Shown here: in pieces, positions 53,332-62,719 of the stretch | Layout of the letters: every line of letters starts with the position of its first letter | Position numbering within the stretch: the first letter of the stretch is position 1 | Assembly (NCBI RefSeq): GCF_006439025.1 | Contig: NZ_RCYZ01000005.1 | Location: 248,001 to 312,000 of the forward strand | Direction: 5' to 3' | DNA: 64,000 nucleotides | From: Hymenobacter nivis | GTDB lineage: Bacteria > Bacteroidota > Bacteroidia > Cytophagales > Hymenobacteraceae | Made by a program: the position numbers and the translations under genes | Notes under the pieces: model-generated | Database searches by the model: none | Told to the model about the DNA's origin: nothing | Seen by the model: the letters and a program-made list of their open reading frames with translations, nothing else

Positions 53332-54525
53332 ATGGATTTTACTACGCTTGGCGCCAGCCCTTTCCAGTCCTTCTGGTGGGGCGGCTTTGAATGCACCGAC
53401 CAGTTGAACGCCTTCGGCAACCGCGTGGATTTCCTGCCCCTTACTGGCCACTTGCCCCTAATTGACGAGGACTACGCCGCCCTGGCGCCGTTCAACATTG
53501 GCACCGTGCGCGAGGGCATTCGCTGGGCGCACATCGAAAAAACGCCTTACCAGTACGATTTCAGCACCGTGCAAATGATGCTCGACGCCGGGCAGCGCCA
53601 CGGCATCCAGCAGGTGTGGGACCTGTGCCACTTCGGCTACCCCGACGACCTGACGCCGCTGCACCCCATGTTTGCGCGCCGGTTTGCGGCCCTGTGCCGG
53701 GCCTTTGTGGATTTCTACCGCAGCCAGCGGCCCACGGGCACGCTCATCGTCACGCCCATCAACGAGGTGAGCTTCATCTCGTGGCTCGGCGGCGACGCCC
53801 GCGGCACCTCGCCTTATTGCAACGGCAACGGCTGGCAGGTGAAGTACGAGCTGATGCGCGCCTACATTGAGGGGGCCCACGCCCTGCGCGAGGCCGACCC
53901 CAGCATACGCATCCTCACCACCGAGCCGCTCATTGCCATTGTGCCCCGGTTTGGGGCCTCGGCCCGCGAAATCCGGGAGGCCCGCGACGCGCACAACAAC
54001 CAGTTCCAAGCCACCGACATCCTCTGTGGGCGCATGTGCCCCGAGCTGGGCGGCCACCCCGCGCTGCTCGACATTGTGGGCTTCAACTACTACTACGACA
54101 ACCAGTGGCAGCTGAACCCGCACCAAATAATGGGCTGGAACGACGACGTGCCCGACCCGCGCCTGCGTCCCCTGCGCCAGCTGCTGCGCGATGCCTACCG
54201 CCGCTACGAGCGCCCCTTCGCCATTACCGAAACCAGCCACCCGGGCATCGACCGCCCCTTGTGGCTGCGCCTGATTGGCCAGGAGTGCGCCGCCGTGCTC
54301 GCCGAGGGCCTGCCGCTGTGGGGCGCCTGCCTCTACCCCGTGGTGGACCGCCCCGATTGGGACCACCTCGACCAGTGGCACCGCTCGGGCCTGTGGGACG
54401 CCGACCTGGGCCAGCCCGGCCCCGCTCGCGTGCTGCACCAGCCCAGCGCCGAGGCCCTCCTAGAAGCCCAAGCCGTGGTGGCCGCGGCCGCCCGACCACG
54501 CCGGGCCCCGGCGCTGGTTTTGTAG
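53332..54525 (+). CDS. Glycoside hydrolase family 1-like (beta-glycosidase)
   Basis: The 397-residue protein is a TIM barrel with GH1 features: acid/base glutamate in TPINEVSF (near residue 145) and nucleophile glutamate in AITETSHPG (near residue 300). The first helix region NRVDFLPLTGHLPLIDEDYAAL and the IRWAHIEKTPYQYDF strand agree. It is shorter than typical GH1 (about 450). No signal peptide is present, so it acts inside. The ATG at 53332 begins at the conserved part. A CACTTTTG box lies at 53248. Confidence 0.85.
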   Translation: MDFTTLGASPFQSFWWGGFECTDQLNAFGNRVDFLPLTGHLPLIDEDYAALAPFNIGTVREGIRWAHIEKTPYQYDFSTVQMMLDAGQRHGIQQVWDLCHFGYPDDLTPLHPMFARRFAALCRAFVDFYRSQRPTGTLIVTPINEVSFISWLGGDARGTSPYCNGNGWQVKYELMRAYIEGAHALREADPSIRILTTEPLIAIVPRFGASAREIREARDAHNNQFQATDILCGRMCPELGGHPALLDIVGFNYYYDNQWQLNPHQIMGWNDDVPDPRLRPLRQLLRDAYRRYERPFAITETSHPGIDRPLWLRLIGQECAAVLAEGLPLWGACLYPVVDRPDWDHLDQWHRSGLWDADLGQPGPARVLHQPSAEALLEAQAVVAAAARPRRAPALVL

Positions 54526-54592
54526 CTGGCTGGGGCCCTGGGCAATGCGCGCCGTAGAATTTCGTTTCTTGCGGTAAATCTGCACCTTACCC

Positions 54593-55093
54593 ATGCCGAA
54601 CGCGCCCGCCACCGCCCACCTCTACTCGCCCATTGGCCTGCTGGCCTTCACCGGCTCCGATGCGGGCTTGCACGCCGTGCGCTTCCTGGAGGGCCCCGAC
54701 GCGGCCGCCCCCACCGCGCTGGCCGACGTGGCCGAGTGCCTGCGCCCGGCCCACGCGCAGCTCGCTGCCTACTTCGCGGGCGAGCTGCGCGCCTTCGACC
54801 TGATCTGCGCGCCCCTCACCGGCACCGATTTCCAGCGGCAGGTGTGGGGGGCCCTGGCCGGCATCGGCCACGGCCGCACCGTCTCGTACCTCGAAGTGGC
54901 CAAGCTGCTGGGTAATCCCGAGGCCGTGCGCGCCGTGGGCGCCGCCAACGGCCAAAACCCTATCTCTATCGTCTGCCCCTGCCACCGCGTCATCGGGGCC
55001 AACGGCAGCCTCACCGGCTACGCGGGCGGCTTGGTGCGCAAGCGCTGGCTCTTGGCCTTCGAACAGCCGGCGCAGGGCGGGCTATTTGGGTAG
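54593..55093 (+). CDS. ogt: Methylated-DNA--protein-cysteine methyltransferase
   Basis: The 166-residue protein repairs O6-methylguanine by moving the methyl group to its own cysteine. It has [50 protein letters not shown] in parts, and the acceptor C130 in PCHRV. The C-terminus ([13 protein letters not shown]) is also typical. The protein is a bare Ogt form without the Ada regulatory domain. It is the last gene before the base composition drops. Confidence 0.97.
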   Translation: MPNAPATAHLYSPIGLLAFTGSDAGLHAVRFLEGPDAAAPTALADVAECLRPAHAQLAAYFAGELRAFDLICAPLTGTDFQRQVWGALAGIGHGRTVSYLEVAKLLGNPEAVRAVGAANGQNPISIVCPCHRVIGANGSLTGYAGGLVRKRWLLAFEQPAQGGLFG

Positions 55094-55165
55094 GTTATAA
55101 CGTTTGTCAAACGTTGGTTCAAGAAACGTGACAAGCTCGACTGTGAAGTTTACTGTCCTGCCGGT

Positions 55166-55543
55166 TTAGAATAGCAGGTGTTCTATCTGCTCCTTACCAG
55201 TAATCCTTTGCAGCCAGAATAAATTAGCTAACAAGGCCGTAGTCAGTTCTAATTCAAACTTTTTGTGGCGCTTATCCTGCACGACTTGGATGCCTGCAAA
55301 TACCTTGTCCTCACCTACTTTGCGATAACTTCCTGAGAAGTAGTACCGGTATTTTCCTGCCGCTACTGACTCAAACGGCTGGAACGAAGCAAGCTTTTTC
55401 AACAACATGTAAGCTTGCTCGTTGACACTAAAGCGAAGACGAAGTTGCTCTCCATTTAAGTGGAGAAAGGCTTCCCCAGCAAAAGCCGAGTCCACTTTGG
55501 AAGCACCTATTAATTCAACGGTTTCCTCTTTCCAAGTGCTCAT
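55166..55543 (-). CDS. Small protein of unknown function
   Basis: The 125-residue soluble protein (MSTWKEETVELIGASKVDS at the start) has alternating strands (HLNGEQLRLRFSVNEQ, YRYYFSGSYRKVGEDK) and a helical C-terminus. No family is recognised. It lies at the start of the low-GC stretch, and its codon use is closer to AT-rich than its upstream neighbours. Confidence 0.6.
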   Translation of the reverse strand: MSTWKEETVELIGASKVDSAFAGEAFLHLNGEQLRLRFSVNEQAYMLLKKLASFQPFESVAAGKYRYYFSGSYRKVGEDKVFAGIQVVQDKRHKKFELELTTALLANLFWLQRITGKEQIEHLLF

Positions 55544-55836
55544 TATCTGTTTTCTAATATATCTAGGCGAATAACCAAAATCCCCCTTAAGTCGGGTCGC
55601 TTGTGGGGAAAACAGGACTTTAGGGGTAAGTAGAATATACGAAAGGCCTCCTATTCATCTTGGAATAGTTGATTAACATAATCGGTCTTATATCTCCAAT
55701 CTTGGAATCAGTGCGGTTTTCGGTCTACCGTTTCGTAATGTTCTAAATAAAATTTTGACAAGAAGTACTTCCTTAATCCGGTCTTTTTCTACCAAGCGGT
55801 ATTCGATAAGTAGCTCTTTATTCTTGGAACTGAAAA
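55544..55836. other. Intergenic region with a short tandem duplication at its end
   Basis: No gene is seen. The sequence is AT-richer than upstream. At its right end a 22-bp tandem duplication starts that runs over the stop of the next gene. Confidence 0.5.
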
Positions 55837-55864
55837 TCAAGATTCTTGGAACTGAAAATCAAGG
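55821..55864. repeat. 22-bp tandem duplication across a stop codon
   Basis: The units 55821-55842 and 55843-55864 both read TTCTTGGAACTGAAAATCAA followed by GA or GG. The stop codon of the minus-strand lipoprotein gene (55837-55839) lies in the left unit. Removing one unit would end the protein one residue earlier at TAA. Confidence 0.85.
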
Positions 55865-56229
55865 TTCTTAATGCCTAAAGTACCCAGCAATTGATTGAAT
55901 TCGGTTTCTGATAATGGCTTACTAATCAAGTGACTGACAATTGGATTACCTAAATCAGCCGGTATGTCATTCTGCACGGCAAACCAGTAAAACTTACTAC
56001 CTGATTTTATAAAAATATAGCCTGATTTATAGCCAACCTTCGACACATTCTGGAAGCGGTCATAGTCAAGCCCATCCTCTCCGCGATAGAACAGACTTTT
56101 GTAAGAAGCAGATGGGTCAGAATCGACATAATAAGGCCCATAAATCTCTGTTTCCCAAGTCACTACATCAAAACAGGAAGTCAAGCATAACAGAAACAAA
56201 AGGGAACAAAACGAACGAAATACTATCAT
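55837..56229 (-). CDS. Small lipoprotein of unknown function
   Basis: The 130-residue protein has a lipoprotein signal with C19 (LLCLTSCFDVV), then strand-like segments (YGPYYVDSDPSASYKSLFYRGEDG, YIFIKSGSKFYWFAVQND in parts) rich in tyrosine and aspartate, in the style of proteins with DKNYY-type repeats. No named family is assigned. The 3' end carries the tandem duplication. Confidence 0.6.
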   Translation of the reverse strand: MIVFRSFCSLLFLLCLTSCFDVVTWETEIYGPYYVDSDPSASYKSLFYRGEDGLDYDRFQNVSKVGYKSGYIFIKSGSKFYWFAVQNDIPADLGNPIVSHLISKPLSETEFNQLLGTLGIKNLDFQFQES

Positions 56230-56587
56230 AAATAACTTATTGTTAACTTCTTAACTAAAGTTTACATACTGTAAACGACCGTTCACGATATGTAAAACGG
56301 GCTTACTATGCACTGCTGGCTAAACACGGCTAATGAACGTGGCCCCAATCGATATTTTCATCGTTCGCCACTGGGGCCCTATGCGCCCACCAGTTTCAGC
56401 AGCTTCGTAGATGATGTTGTGCTGCTAATAGAGTTGCAACACCATGGGGGATGTGGCACTTGCTGAGTAGCGCGGCGGGGCCCCCACGGCCACCAGTCGG
56501 TCGCGCTGCTGGGGCGTGTCCCCATCCTATTCAACCTTCGTTTGCATTAGCCCAAAAAGCCACTAGCAAACGTTGTCTTTCCCTGCG
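56230..56587. other. Intergenic region before the polysaccharide locus
   Basis: No supported gene is seen. The minus-strand translation between about 56340 and 56530 is GC-rich and might be a gene remnant, but it has internal stops and no recognised match. Confidence 0.4.
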
Positions 56588-57784
56588 CTACGCCGTTTCG
56601 GATTTGTTTGGAAACCCAGCCTGTTGAAGCGCTTTAAGGTAGATGCTTTCGATTTTATCCAAGGCATTGTCACTGTTAAAACGCCGGGCATTGGCATAGC
56701 CAGCGGCGACGGCCTCGTCGCGTTCCTGGCCAGTTAGCCGCACTACCTTTTCTAAGGTAACCGCTGTTTCTACCGCCCACTGCGCTTCGCCAGCAGCGGC
56801 CTGATGTGGCCGGCGGCGTACCAGGAACCCAGCAGTTCCCGCCACTTCCGTCATGGGCGCTTCGTCGGTAGTTATTACAAGGGCTCCGCAAGCCATTGCC
56901 TCCGCAATGGGCCAGCCAAAACCCTCGGCTAATGATGGAAATAGAAAAACGGATGCACCAGCATACGCCAAATGCACATACTTATCATCAAGCCCCCCGA
57001 TCACGTGAATATCTTCTTTGTATCGGGATTGGCTAACCACCTCTGCCAGCTCGGGGCTCAGGGCCCCGCCGAGCAAAAGCAAAGGCAGCGTCGAATTATA
57101 AGTCGAGCGCCAGGCATCGTACATTTCTATCACACCCAGGCGGTTCTTATACCACTGGTTACCACCCACATGCAGCAGGTATCCTTGCTGCAGGGCTAAT
57201 CCAATTTTGTCTCCAAGCTCTTGCCTAGCAATTGATGGATCGTACGGCTTAAAAATTTTATTTAGGCCATTGTACACCATCTCCGAAATTTTCGGTGGTT
57301 TTGGCAGCAGTTCCTCCAGGTCTTTCCTGGTTTTCTCAGATACAGAAATGAAGTTTCTCCCCTGCGAATAGCCACGGTAGATTAAGTTCTGGTATTGCTG
57401 CCCCGTCCAACCCGTGGGGTTTTCCGATATTTTGCCCGAGGCCGAGTGCTGGGCCATAAAGTCGTGGCAGTGAATAACGTGGGGGCGGTGGGCCACCAGC
57501 GGCACCCAGGGCCCCTGCGCTTGGTCAGCAAATACGAAGAGCGTATCTGCAGCAAACTGTTTCAATCGCTTGCGCACCTGGGCCGGAAAAACCAGGTATT
57601 GATCAAGGTAGCCCAGCCATTTTTGATATTTCTTCGAAGCCGAAAAACGCAGGAAATAGGGCGTAGGCTTCCAAACCTCCGTCGTATGCCCACGTTGCTC
57701 CATGCCATCGACCAGCATTTTTGTAAATCGGGGTATGCTCAAGTATTCCAAATAAGCAGGATGGTCGAAGAAAACGATATGCAT
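56588..57784 (-). CDS. Family 4-type glycosyltransferase (GT-B)
   Basis: The 398-residue enzyme has a GT-B fold: HIVFFDHPAYLEYLSIPRFTKML at the start, HVIHCHDFMAQHSA, and the C-terminal EAMACGALVITTDEAPMTEVAGTAGFLV. SLAEGFGWPIAEAMACG is the donor-binding motif of GT4. It transfers a sugar to a growing glycan; which one is unknown. It is on the same strand as the other polysaccharide genes. A gap of 464 bases separates it from the next upstream gene. Confidence 0.9.
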   Translation of the reverse strand: MHIVFFDHPAYLEYLSIPRFTKMLVDGMEQRGHTTEVWKPTPYFLRFSASKKYQKWLGYLDQYLVFPAQVRKRLKQFAADTLFVFADQAQGPWVPLVAHRPHVIHCHDFMAQHSASGKISENPTGWTGQQYQNLIYRGYSQGRNFISVSEKTRKDLEELLPKPPKISEMVYNGLNKIFKPYDPSIARQELGDKIGLALQQGYLLHVGGNQWYKNRLGVIEMYDAWRSTYNSTLPLLLLGGALSPELAEVVSQSRYKEDIHVIGGLDDKYVHLAYAGASVFLFPSLAEGFGWPIAEAMACGALVITTDEAPMTEVAGTAGFLVRRRPHQAAAGEAQWAVETAVTLEKVVRLTGQERDEAVAAGYANARRFNSDNALDKIESIYLKALQQAGFPNKSETA

Positions 57785-58248
57785 ATTATTTGAAATAATC
57801 AGAACAAAATCAACATCAGCACCAGCACCCTAAATGCTGAAAGGCCAATAAATTACAATTTCAAGAAAATGGTGTGCCCTTAATGAGCAGTAAATCGGAT
57901 GATACTACTGCCATTGCACAGCTCGACAAATACGGGCTCAACCTTTCCCAACAATTATCACTATTCAGCCAAAAGTCAGATAGCACAGGAAAAGAACCAG
58001 TGCAAAGCGTGCACATAAGCAAGCATTACTTAGCGTGCATAGCACTACCTCCAGGACTAGCTAACAGGAATTAAAACAAGCCAATAGCCAGCCGCCCGAT
58101 AGAACCATTAATCTGTCGGCTTGCACAAAAAATGCTCTCACAAGCGTAGCAATTAGCTCCGCTTACTTATGCAAAAAACAAAATCATTAACGCCGCATCA
58201 TTGTCTTTCGGGCCACTCAAAGCTGTCAATTTATTTAATAATTGAGCT
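57785..58248. other. Long gap inside the polysaccharide locus
   Basis: No gene is supported. A short plus-strand frame at 57883-58074 has low coding character. The sequence is AT-rich and may hold a promoter for the downstream glycosyltransferase. Confidence 0.4.
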
Positions 58249-59286
58249 TTACAGAACTGCGTCCAGAATACGACGGCAGATGTCTTCGTTACCGACCTTC
58301 AACGATCTAACCTTGGCCATACCTGCCAGGCGAATCTCTTCCCGCAATGTGTCGTCTGCCAATAGCTTTTTGCAGATTTCAGCGCATTCAGCAGCGCTCG
58401 ACCAGAATACCGCTTCTTTTCCTTCTTGGTATATTTCCTGGTGCTCACTAGTGCGCTCAGCACACAGCAGCCCCCCAGCAAACGGCACCTCGAGAGATCT
58501 TTGCGTGTGCAAATCCCTATTTCCTTTCGACAGCAAACCCAGGCAGAGCTTAGAGCCTTGTATGGCAGCTACGTAATCACGGCCACCTAACGCTCCCCCG
58601 CAGTACACTTTTTCAAGCGCCGCCCAGTTGGGAGACTTTTTCCAACGGCCACCCCAGATGCTGATCGGCACGCCTTGGTTAAGTAGTTCTAACAAGAACT
58701 CGTCGCGCCTCTCGTGCCGCATCCAAGTGCCAATGAAGACAACTTCGGAAATGTATTTGGCAGGAATGTCGCTGACGTGCGCGAAAGGCTTGTGGGCCTC
58801 TTCGTCGTAGCTGCGCAGCACCCGTATCACGCGTTTCGCGCCCAGCTTATTGCACTCTTCTTCCGTTTCCCGGCGCACTACCACAACGCAGTCGTACGCT
58901 TGAATTGCCTTGACAAGCATATCGAAGCGGCGGCCATCGCGCTTGCCGGTCGGGTCATCCACGTTGTAAAGGATGATAGGGCAGCCAAATTCTCGCAAAA
59001 CCTTCAGGCATTCTGGTCCCAGCAGCTCTCCGCTATCCACCCATATCACGTCGGGTTTGGGCGAAGAACCCACCAATCCCTTTACCCATTGTACCATTGG
59101 CTTTTGCAGCAGTCGGTACCCAGTTCGGTAATGGATAGGGCTGAGCAAGCGAGAATTTAGCGGGCCAGCAAATACCTGATACGGATCTTGAATATCCACA
59201 TCGTGTTTGAGCCTTTTTAAGGCATTTGCCCGGTGCCCCGATGTAGAGCTGGAGCTACTATCACCGATGTATAAAACCTTTGCCAT
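58249..59286 (-). CDS. CgeB-like glycosyltransferase
   Basis: The 345-residue protein has the CgeB/GT-B outline: KVLYIGDSSSSSTSGHRANALKRLKHDVDI at the start in parts, the middle PIILYNVDDPTG and VVVVRRETEEECNKLGA, and LSKGNRDLHTQRSLEVPFAGGLLCAERTSEHQEIY near residue 265, the typical 'R.fEipa.G..ll...t' motif. It adds a sugar in capsule or exopolysaccharide synthesis. Its substrate is not known. Confidence 0.85.
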   Translation of the reverse strand: MAKVLYIGDSSSSSTSGHRANALKRLKHDVDIQDPYQVFAGPLNSRLLSPIHYRTGYRLLQKPMVQWVKGLVGSSPKPDVIWVDSGELLGPECLKVLREFGCPIILYNVDDPTGKRDGRRFDMLVKAIQAYDCVVVVRRETEEECNKLGAKRVIRVLRSYDEEAHKPFAHVSDIPAKYISEVVFIGTWMRHERRDEFLLELLNQGVPISIWGGRWKKSPNWAALEKVYCGGALGGRDYVAAIQGSKLCLGLLSKGNRDLHTQRSLEVPFAGGLLCAERTSEHQEIYQEGKEAVFWSSAAECAEICKKLLADDTLREEIRLAGMAKVRSLKVGNEDICRRILDAVL

Positions 59287-59373
59287 AGTATTGATTTAAT
59301 GTTAGGTTTGATTTCTTATGCAGAAGATCGAGAGCTTAGTGCTATTACACTGGGCAAGCGCAGAATAATTATT

Positions 59374-61059
59374 CTACCGAATTGCGCGCACACGTTTTGG
59401 CTTATTTTGAAAAATCCCTGCTAATATCTTTGTGACATAAAATATTACAGCGTACAACAACACCATTTGTATCCAACCCCGAATCAAAAAAGTAGCCGTT
59501 ATGGTTACCGACTCTGAGGGTAAAAATTGAAATATTGATGTAAGAGCCAAGATTCCACAGAGGCTAAACCGAATAGCTATCTTGGGAGCAGGAATCATTG
59601 ATTGCAGATCACGCAAACTCACTTTAACAACAAGCTTATCAAACAACCAATACACTGGAAACATGCCGACGCCTAGAAAAAGCAAATACCACCATCCAAA
59701 AGAAGCCATCCCTGTACCGGAGAAATGCCCAGTACGGAATCCTCCGAGGGCTTCTACAGGGCCCCCAGCTTCGGCATATAGGTAGTCTCCAAAAGACACT
59801 GCATATACTGCGTCTTTGTCTGCATCTACATTCAATGCAGTAAGTATCGGCCCAGGCAATGTTCCTAAAACATATTTGATCGAATATTGCAGCATGCCAT
59901 CATTCTGATCACTGATTTTATTAGCCTGAGCGATGCTAGCATCGTTGAATTTTAAATTTGAAAATCGAGCAGTGAAGATATTATCCAGGTAGCGCTCATC
60001 CCAATCTCCTTGCTCCTGATTATCTTCTAATCGGCGGGCCTTAATCGCCTGCTTGTCACCAAACGCCTGCAAAGTCAGGTCAATAAGTTCTGCGTTTGAT
60101 ATTTTATTGCGCTGACCCCTAATAATAACCATTGCAGTGCCCAAATCAGCAATGGGCCCAGTGACAACTAAAAACGCTATTGCTGCAATAATTAAGTTTT
60201 TTACAGTAAAAATCTGCGGCTTAAAAACACCAAGTAATAAACCTAAGGCATAAGTAAATCCCACAGAAGTGAAGCCTAACATAAACGCACCACGACTATT
60301 ACGCCCAATACTAACAATAAAGAGCAATACAGTAAATATTAATAATAAGGGAACAAGCCGCTTACTAGGGGTCTTAAAATTACCATATAATGCTCCAAAA
60401 GGAATAAAATAGGGTGCATAAGAAAAAGGTATCAATCCTTGAATTGCCTTATCAGACGCAGCACCCGAAACCTCCCATCCGATATTAGGAGAAAGTAAAT
60501 AGACATAAACCGTAGCCCCAAGGCCTACAAAACCCATCAACCAGAGTTGTAAATCAACAGGAGGCGAAAAAATTCCTATCTTATTAAGCCAAGACGAAGG
60601 AGTACTTAAAGGTTGATTAATAAGTATACGATAAAGCGTATGGCTTATCACCAGCACTAACAGCGAAGCTGTAGAGTGGAAAAATACTTGATACGGAAAC
60701 TCTAAATTAAATATAACCGGCTTGCCTTCGAGCGTAGTGAAGAGCAAGGGGAAGTAGAATTGAGTTGCTATGAACCCGATAATAAGGAATGCAGACAATG
60801 GATGGCTCCTGAGCATGCCGGGGCGCATGAATACTTTAGTAGCTACTATCCAGGCGAAAACAATGCTGATAATTGCAGTAATGTTTGTGATCGAGATAAA
60901 TAGCAAGCATTGAAAGGTACAAGCCATTGCCAATGCCATCCACGACCACCGCACTACATTAAAAATGAATGCATTATCAGCCCCGTTCTTACCCCTAGTC
61001 ATATTTTCCGCTGATGAATATTCCTTGCTCATCATGCTCCTCACGTGCGAATTGTACAT
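59374..61059 (-). CDS. Wzy-like polysaccharide polymerase (membrane protein)
   Basis: The 561-residue protein has about 12 hydrophobic segments and a large extracytoplasmic loop in the middle (residues about 300-430, with DKQAIKARRLEDNQEQGDWDERYLDN in parts). This is the layout of O-antigen polymerases, which join repeat units in the periplasm. Sequence identity to named members is too low to see by eye, so the call rests on topology and on flippase and Wzz neighbours. An alternative start at 61035 is possible. Confidence 0.7.
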   Translation of the reverse strand: MYNSHVRSMMSKEYSSAENMTRGKNGADNAFIFNVVRWSWMALAMACTFQCLLFISITNITAIISIVFAWIVATKVFMRPGMLRSHPLSAFLIIGFIATQFYFPLLFTTLEGKPVIFNLEFPYQVFFHSTASLLVLVISHTLYRILINQPLSTPSSWLNKIGIFSPPVDLQLWLMGFVGLGATVYVYLLSPNIGWEVSGAASDKAIQGLIPFSYAPYFIPFGALYGNFKTPSKRLVPLLLIFTVLLFIVSIGRNSRGAFMLGFTSVGFTYALGLLLGVFKPQIFTVKNLIIAAIAFLVVTGPIADLGTAMVIIRGQRNKISNAELIDLTLQAFGDKQAIKARRLEDNQEQGDWDERYLDNIFTARFSNLKFNDASIAQANKISDQNDGMLQYSIKYVLGTLPGPILTALNVDADKDAVYAVSFGDYLYAEAGGPVEALGGFRTGHFSGTGMASFGWWYLLFLGVGMFPVYWLFDKLVVKVSLRDLQSMIPAPKIAIRFSLCGILALTSIFQFLPSESVTITATFLIRGWIQMVLLYAVIFYVTKILAGIFQNKPKRVRAIR

Positions 61060-61113
61060 TGTAATATTCCCAATAAAAGCAATTGATTATATATAAATTA
61101 TTTTTATTGCCTA

Positions 61114-62664
61114 TTATTTATCAGCTGAATATAATCTTTTGAATCCGGGAAGGGCACTTACTATGCGCAAAGCATGCTGTGTTGCTAACAAGGGCAAAGC
61201 CTGCCAATAGCGCCAAAGATTTGCATACAGCAAGAGTAAAGCCCCGGAAACGATGAGCCATTTTGCTCCTGGCAACCACACCATTGCCCCTAGTGAGGCC
61301 GTAGCAATTACGACTGAAGTGAGAGCAATAAAGAAATGGTGCCGAGGCCATGCCAGGCCGTTTGCCTGCAACCATCGCTGGGCCATTATTTTGTAGCCAA
61401 GCATGGCAGCAACTTCAGCGAGCAGCAATGAAATTCCGCCACCCAATATGCCCAACATAGGCACAAAAACAAATATCCCTCCAACTACAATTACGGCAGC
61501 TAATGCCGATAGTCCCAGCTGGGCTTTTAATATATTATTTCCCTTAACAACTGCAATTGCTGGCTGTGCAGCAGCATAAACTAAAACGCTCAACGAAAGT
61601 GTGGCAAAAAGCAACGGGTCAAATGGAATTTGCCCTCTGGTCCACATTAAATACAGCGGTTCAATCATCGCCTGTAGCACTACCATGGCGGGTGCCATGA
61701 TTGCTACCAATACAAACCAAACAGTACCAAATGCAGCTTCGCTACGTGCCTGGTCGCGCTGGTGCAGAAAACGCATTAATTCTGGCATCAATGGGTTAAT
61801 GACAGTATTAAGGCCTTGTAAAGAAACGTTAGCCCCTGTTCTCATGGTGGAGAAAGCGGTTAATCCGGCAACCCCTGCCAATGGCGACATTACTAGACGA
61901 GCGCCTTGCTGGCGGGCATTTTCTAAAAGGCCTTTACCAGATATTGCCAGCGACCGAATAAAATTCTGATACCCTAATCTGATGGATGGCCGCGCAAAAT
62001 GAATCTGTTCTTTTCGAAGTAATCGAAACAAATCCATATACACAGGCAAGCTGACAACTACCGAAGCGATAGCCGCAACAATACCGGCAGTGAGCAATGT
62101 GCCACCCGATACGACAGCTATTATGGGCGCCAAGGCAGTGATTACATACCCAATCAACCCCCACCAAATCATGCGGGGATAGTATCCGAATGGAGCAAGG
62201 GCCCTAAAAAGCAATCCCGTAATGCTCGTACTGATGAGCCACGTAATACCTTGAAGCAATAACACCAAGCCTGCTTCATGCAGGAGAATAGTATTTTTTA
62301 CTTCTAGCTTACCTAGTAGCGTAGGCAACACACCCAAAGCGAGGAAAGCCAGGATCAATAGAATCTGAACTACGCTAATCAGCAATCCTACGCTTATTCC
62401 AGACCAGATGTATTTACTTAATTCTTCCCGATTATCACGTCCGATGCGCAGAAACTCATAGCCAAGAAATTCCTGATGCCCAAAATCGATAGTTGACATG
62501 ACGCTTACTAGAGCCTGGATAGCCAACCAGATCCCGTAAGTTTCTACACTCCAATGGGAGAGATACAACGGCACCAAAACTATCTGGGACACCATCGTGA
62601 CGCCTATTTGTGCCCAGGATGCGGCACTTCCAGATATTAGGCGCGATGTTGTTGACATAGGCAA
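61114..62664 (-). CDS. Wzx-like polysaccharide flippase (MATE/PST family)
   Basis: The 516-residue protein has 12-14 hydrophobic segments and the start SRLISGSAASWAQIGVTMVSQIVLVPLYLSHWSVETYGIWLAI in parts, as in the PST flippases. It moves lipid-linked repeat units across the inner membrane. A start two codons later, at 62658, is also possible. It lies between the Wzz/BY-kinase and Wzy genes. Confidence 0.88.
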   Translation of the reverse strand: MPMSTTSRLISGSAASWAQIGVTMVSQIVLVPLYLSHWSVETYGIWLAIQALVSVMSTIDFGHQEFLGYEFLRIGRDNREELSKYIWSGISVGLLISVVQILLILAFLALGVLPTLLGKLEVKNTILLHEAGLVLLLQGITWLISTSITGLLFRALAPFGYYPRMIWWGLIGYVITALAPIIAVVSGGTLLTAGIVAAIASVVVSLPVYMDLFRLLRKEQIHFARPSIRLGYQNFIRSLAISGKGLLENARQQGARLVMSPLAGVAGLTAFSTMRTGANVSLQGLNTVINPLMPELMRFLHQRDQARSEAAFGTVWFVLVAIMAPAMVVLQAMIEPLYLMWTRGQIPFDPLLFATLSLSVLVYAAAQPAIAVVKGNNILKAQLGLSALAAVIVVGGIFVFVPMLGILGGGISLLLAEVAAMLGYKIMAQRWLQANGLAWPRHHFFIALTSVVIATASLGAMVWLPGAKWLIVSGALLLLYANLWRYWQALPLLATQHALRIVSALPGFKRLYSADK

Positions 62665-62719
62665 TAAGGAAAACGTATTTTAAGATTCAAACTTTTGATA
62701 CCGAGAGTAAAATAAATAA

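Noticed and set aside
56340..56530. Possible insertion sequence remnant before the polysaccharide locus
   Set aside because: The GC-rich minus-strand translation has stops and no transposase motif that I recognise.
57883..58074. Short plus-strand frame in the gap of the polysaccharide locus
   Set aside because: It is 63 codons, opposite in direction to all neighbours, and shows no signal, domain or promoter.
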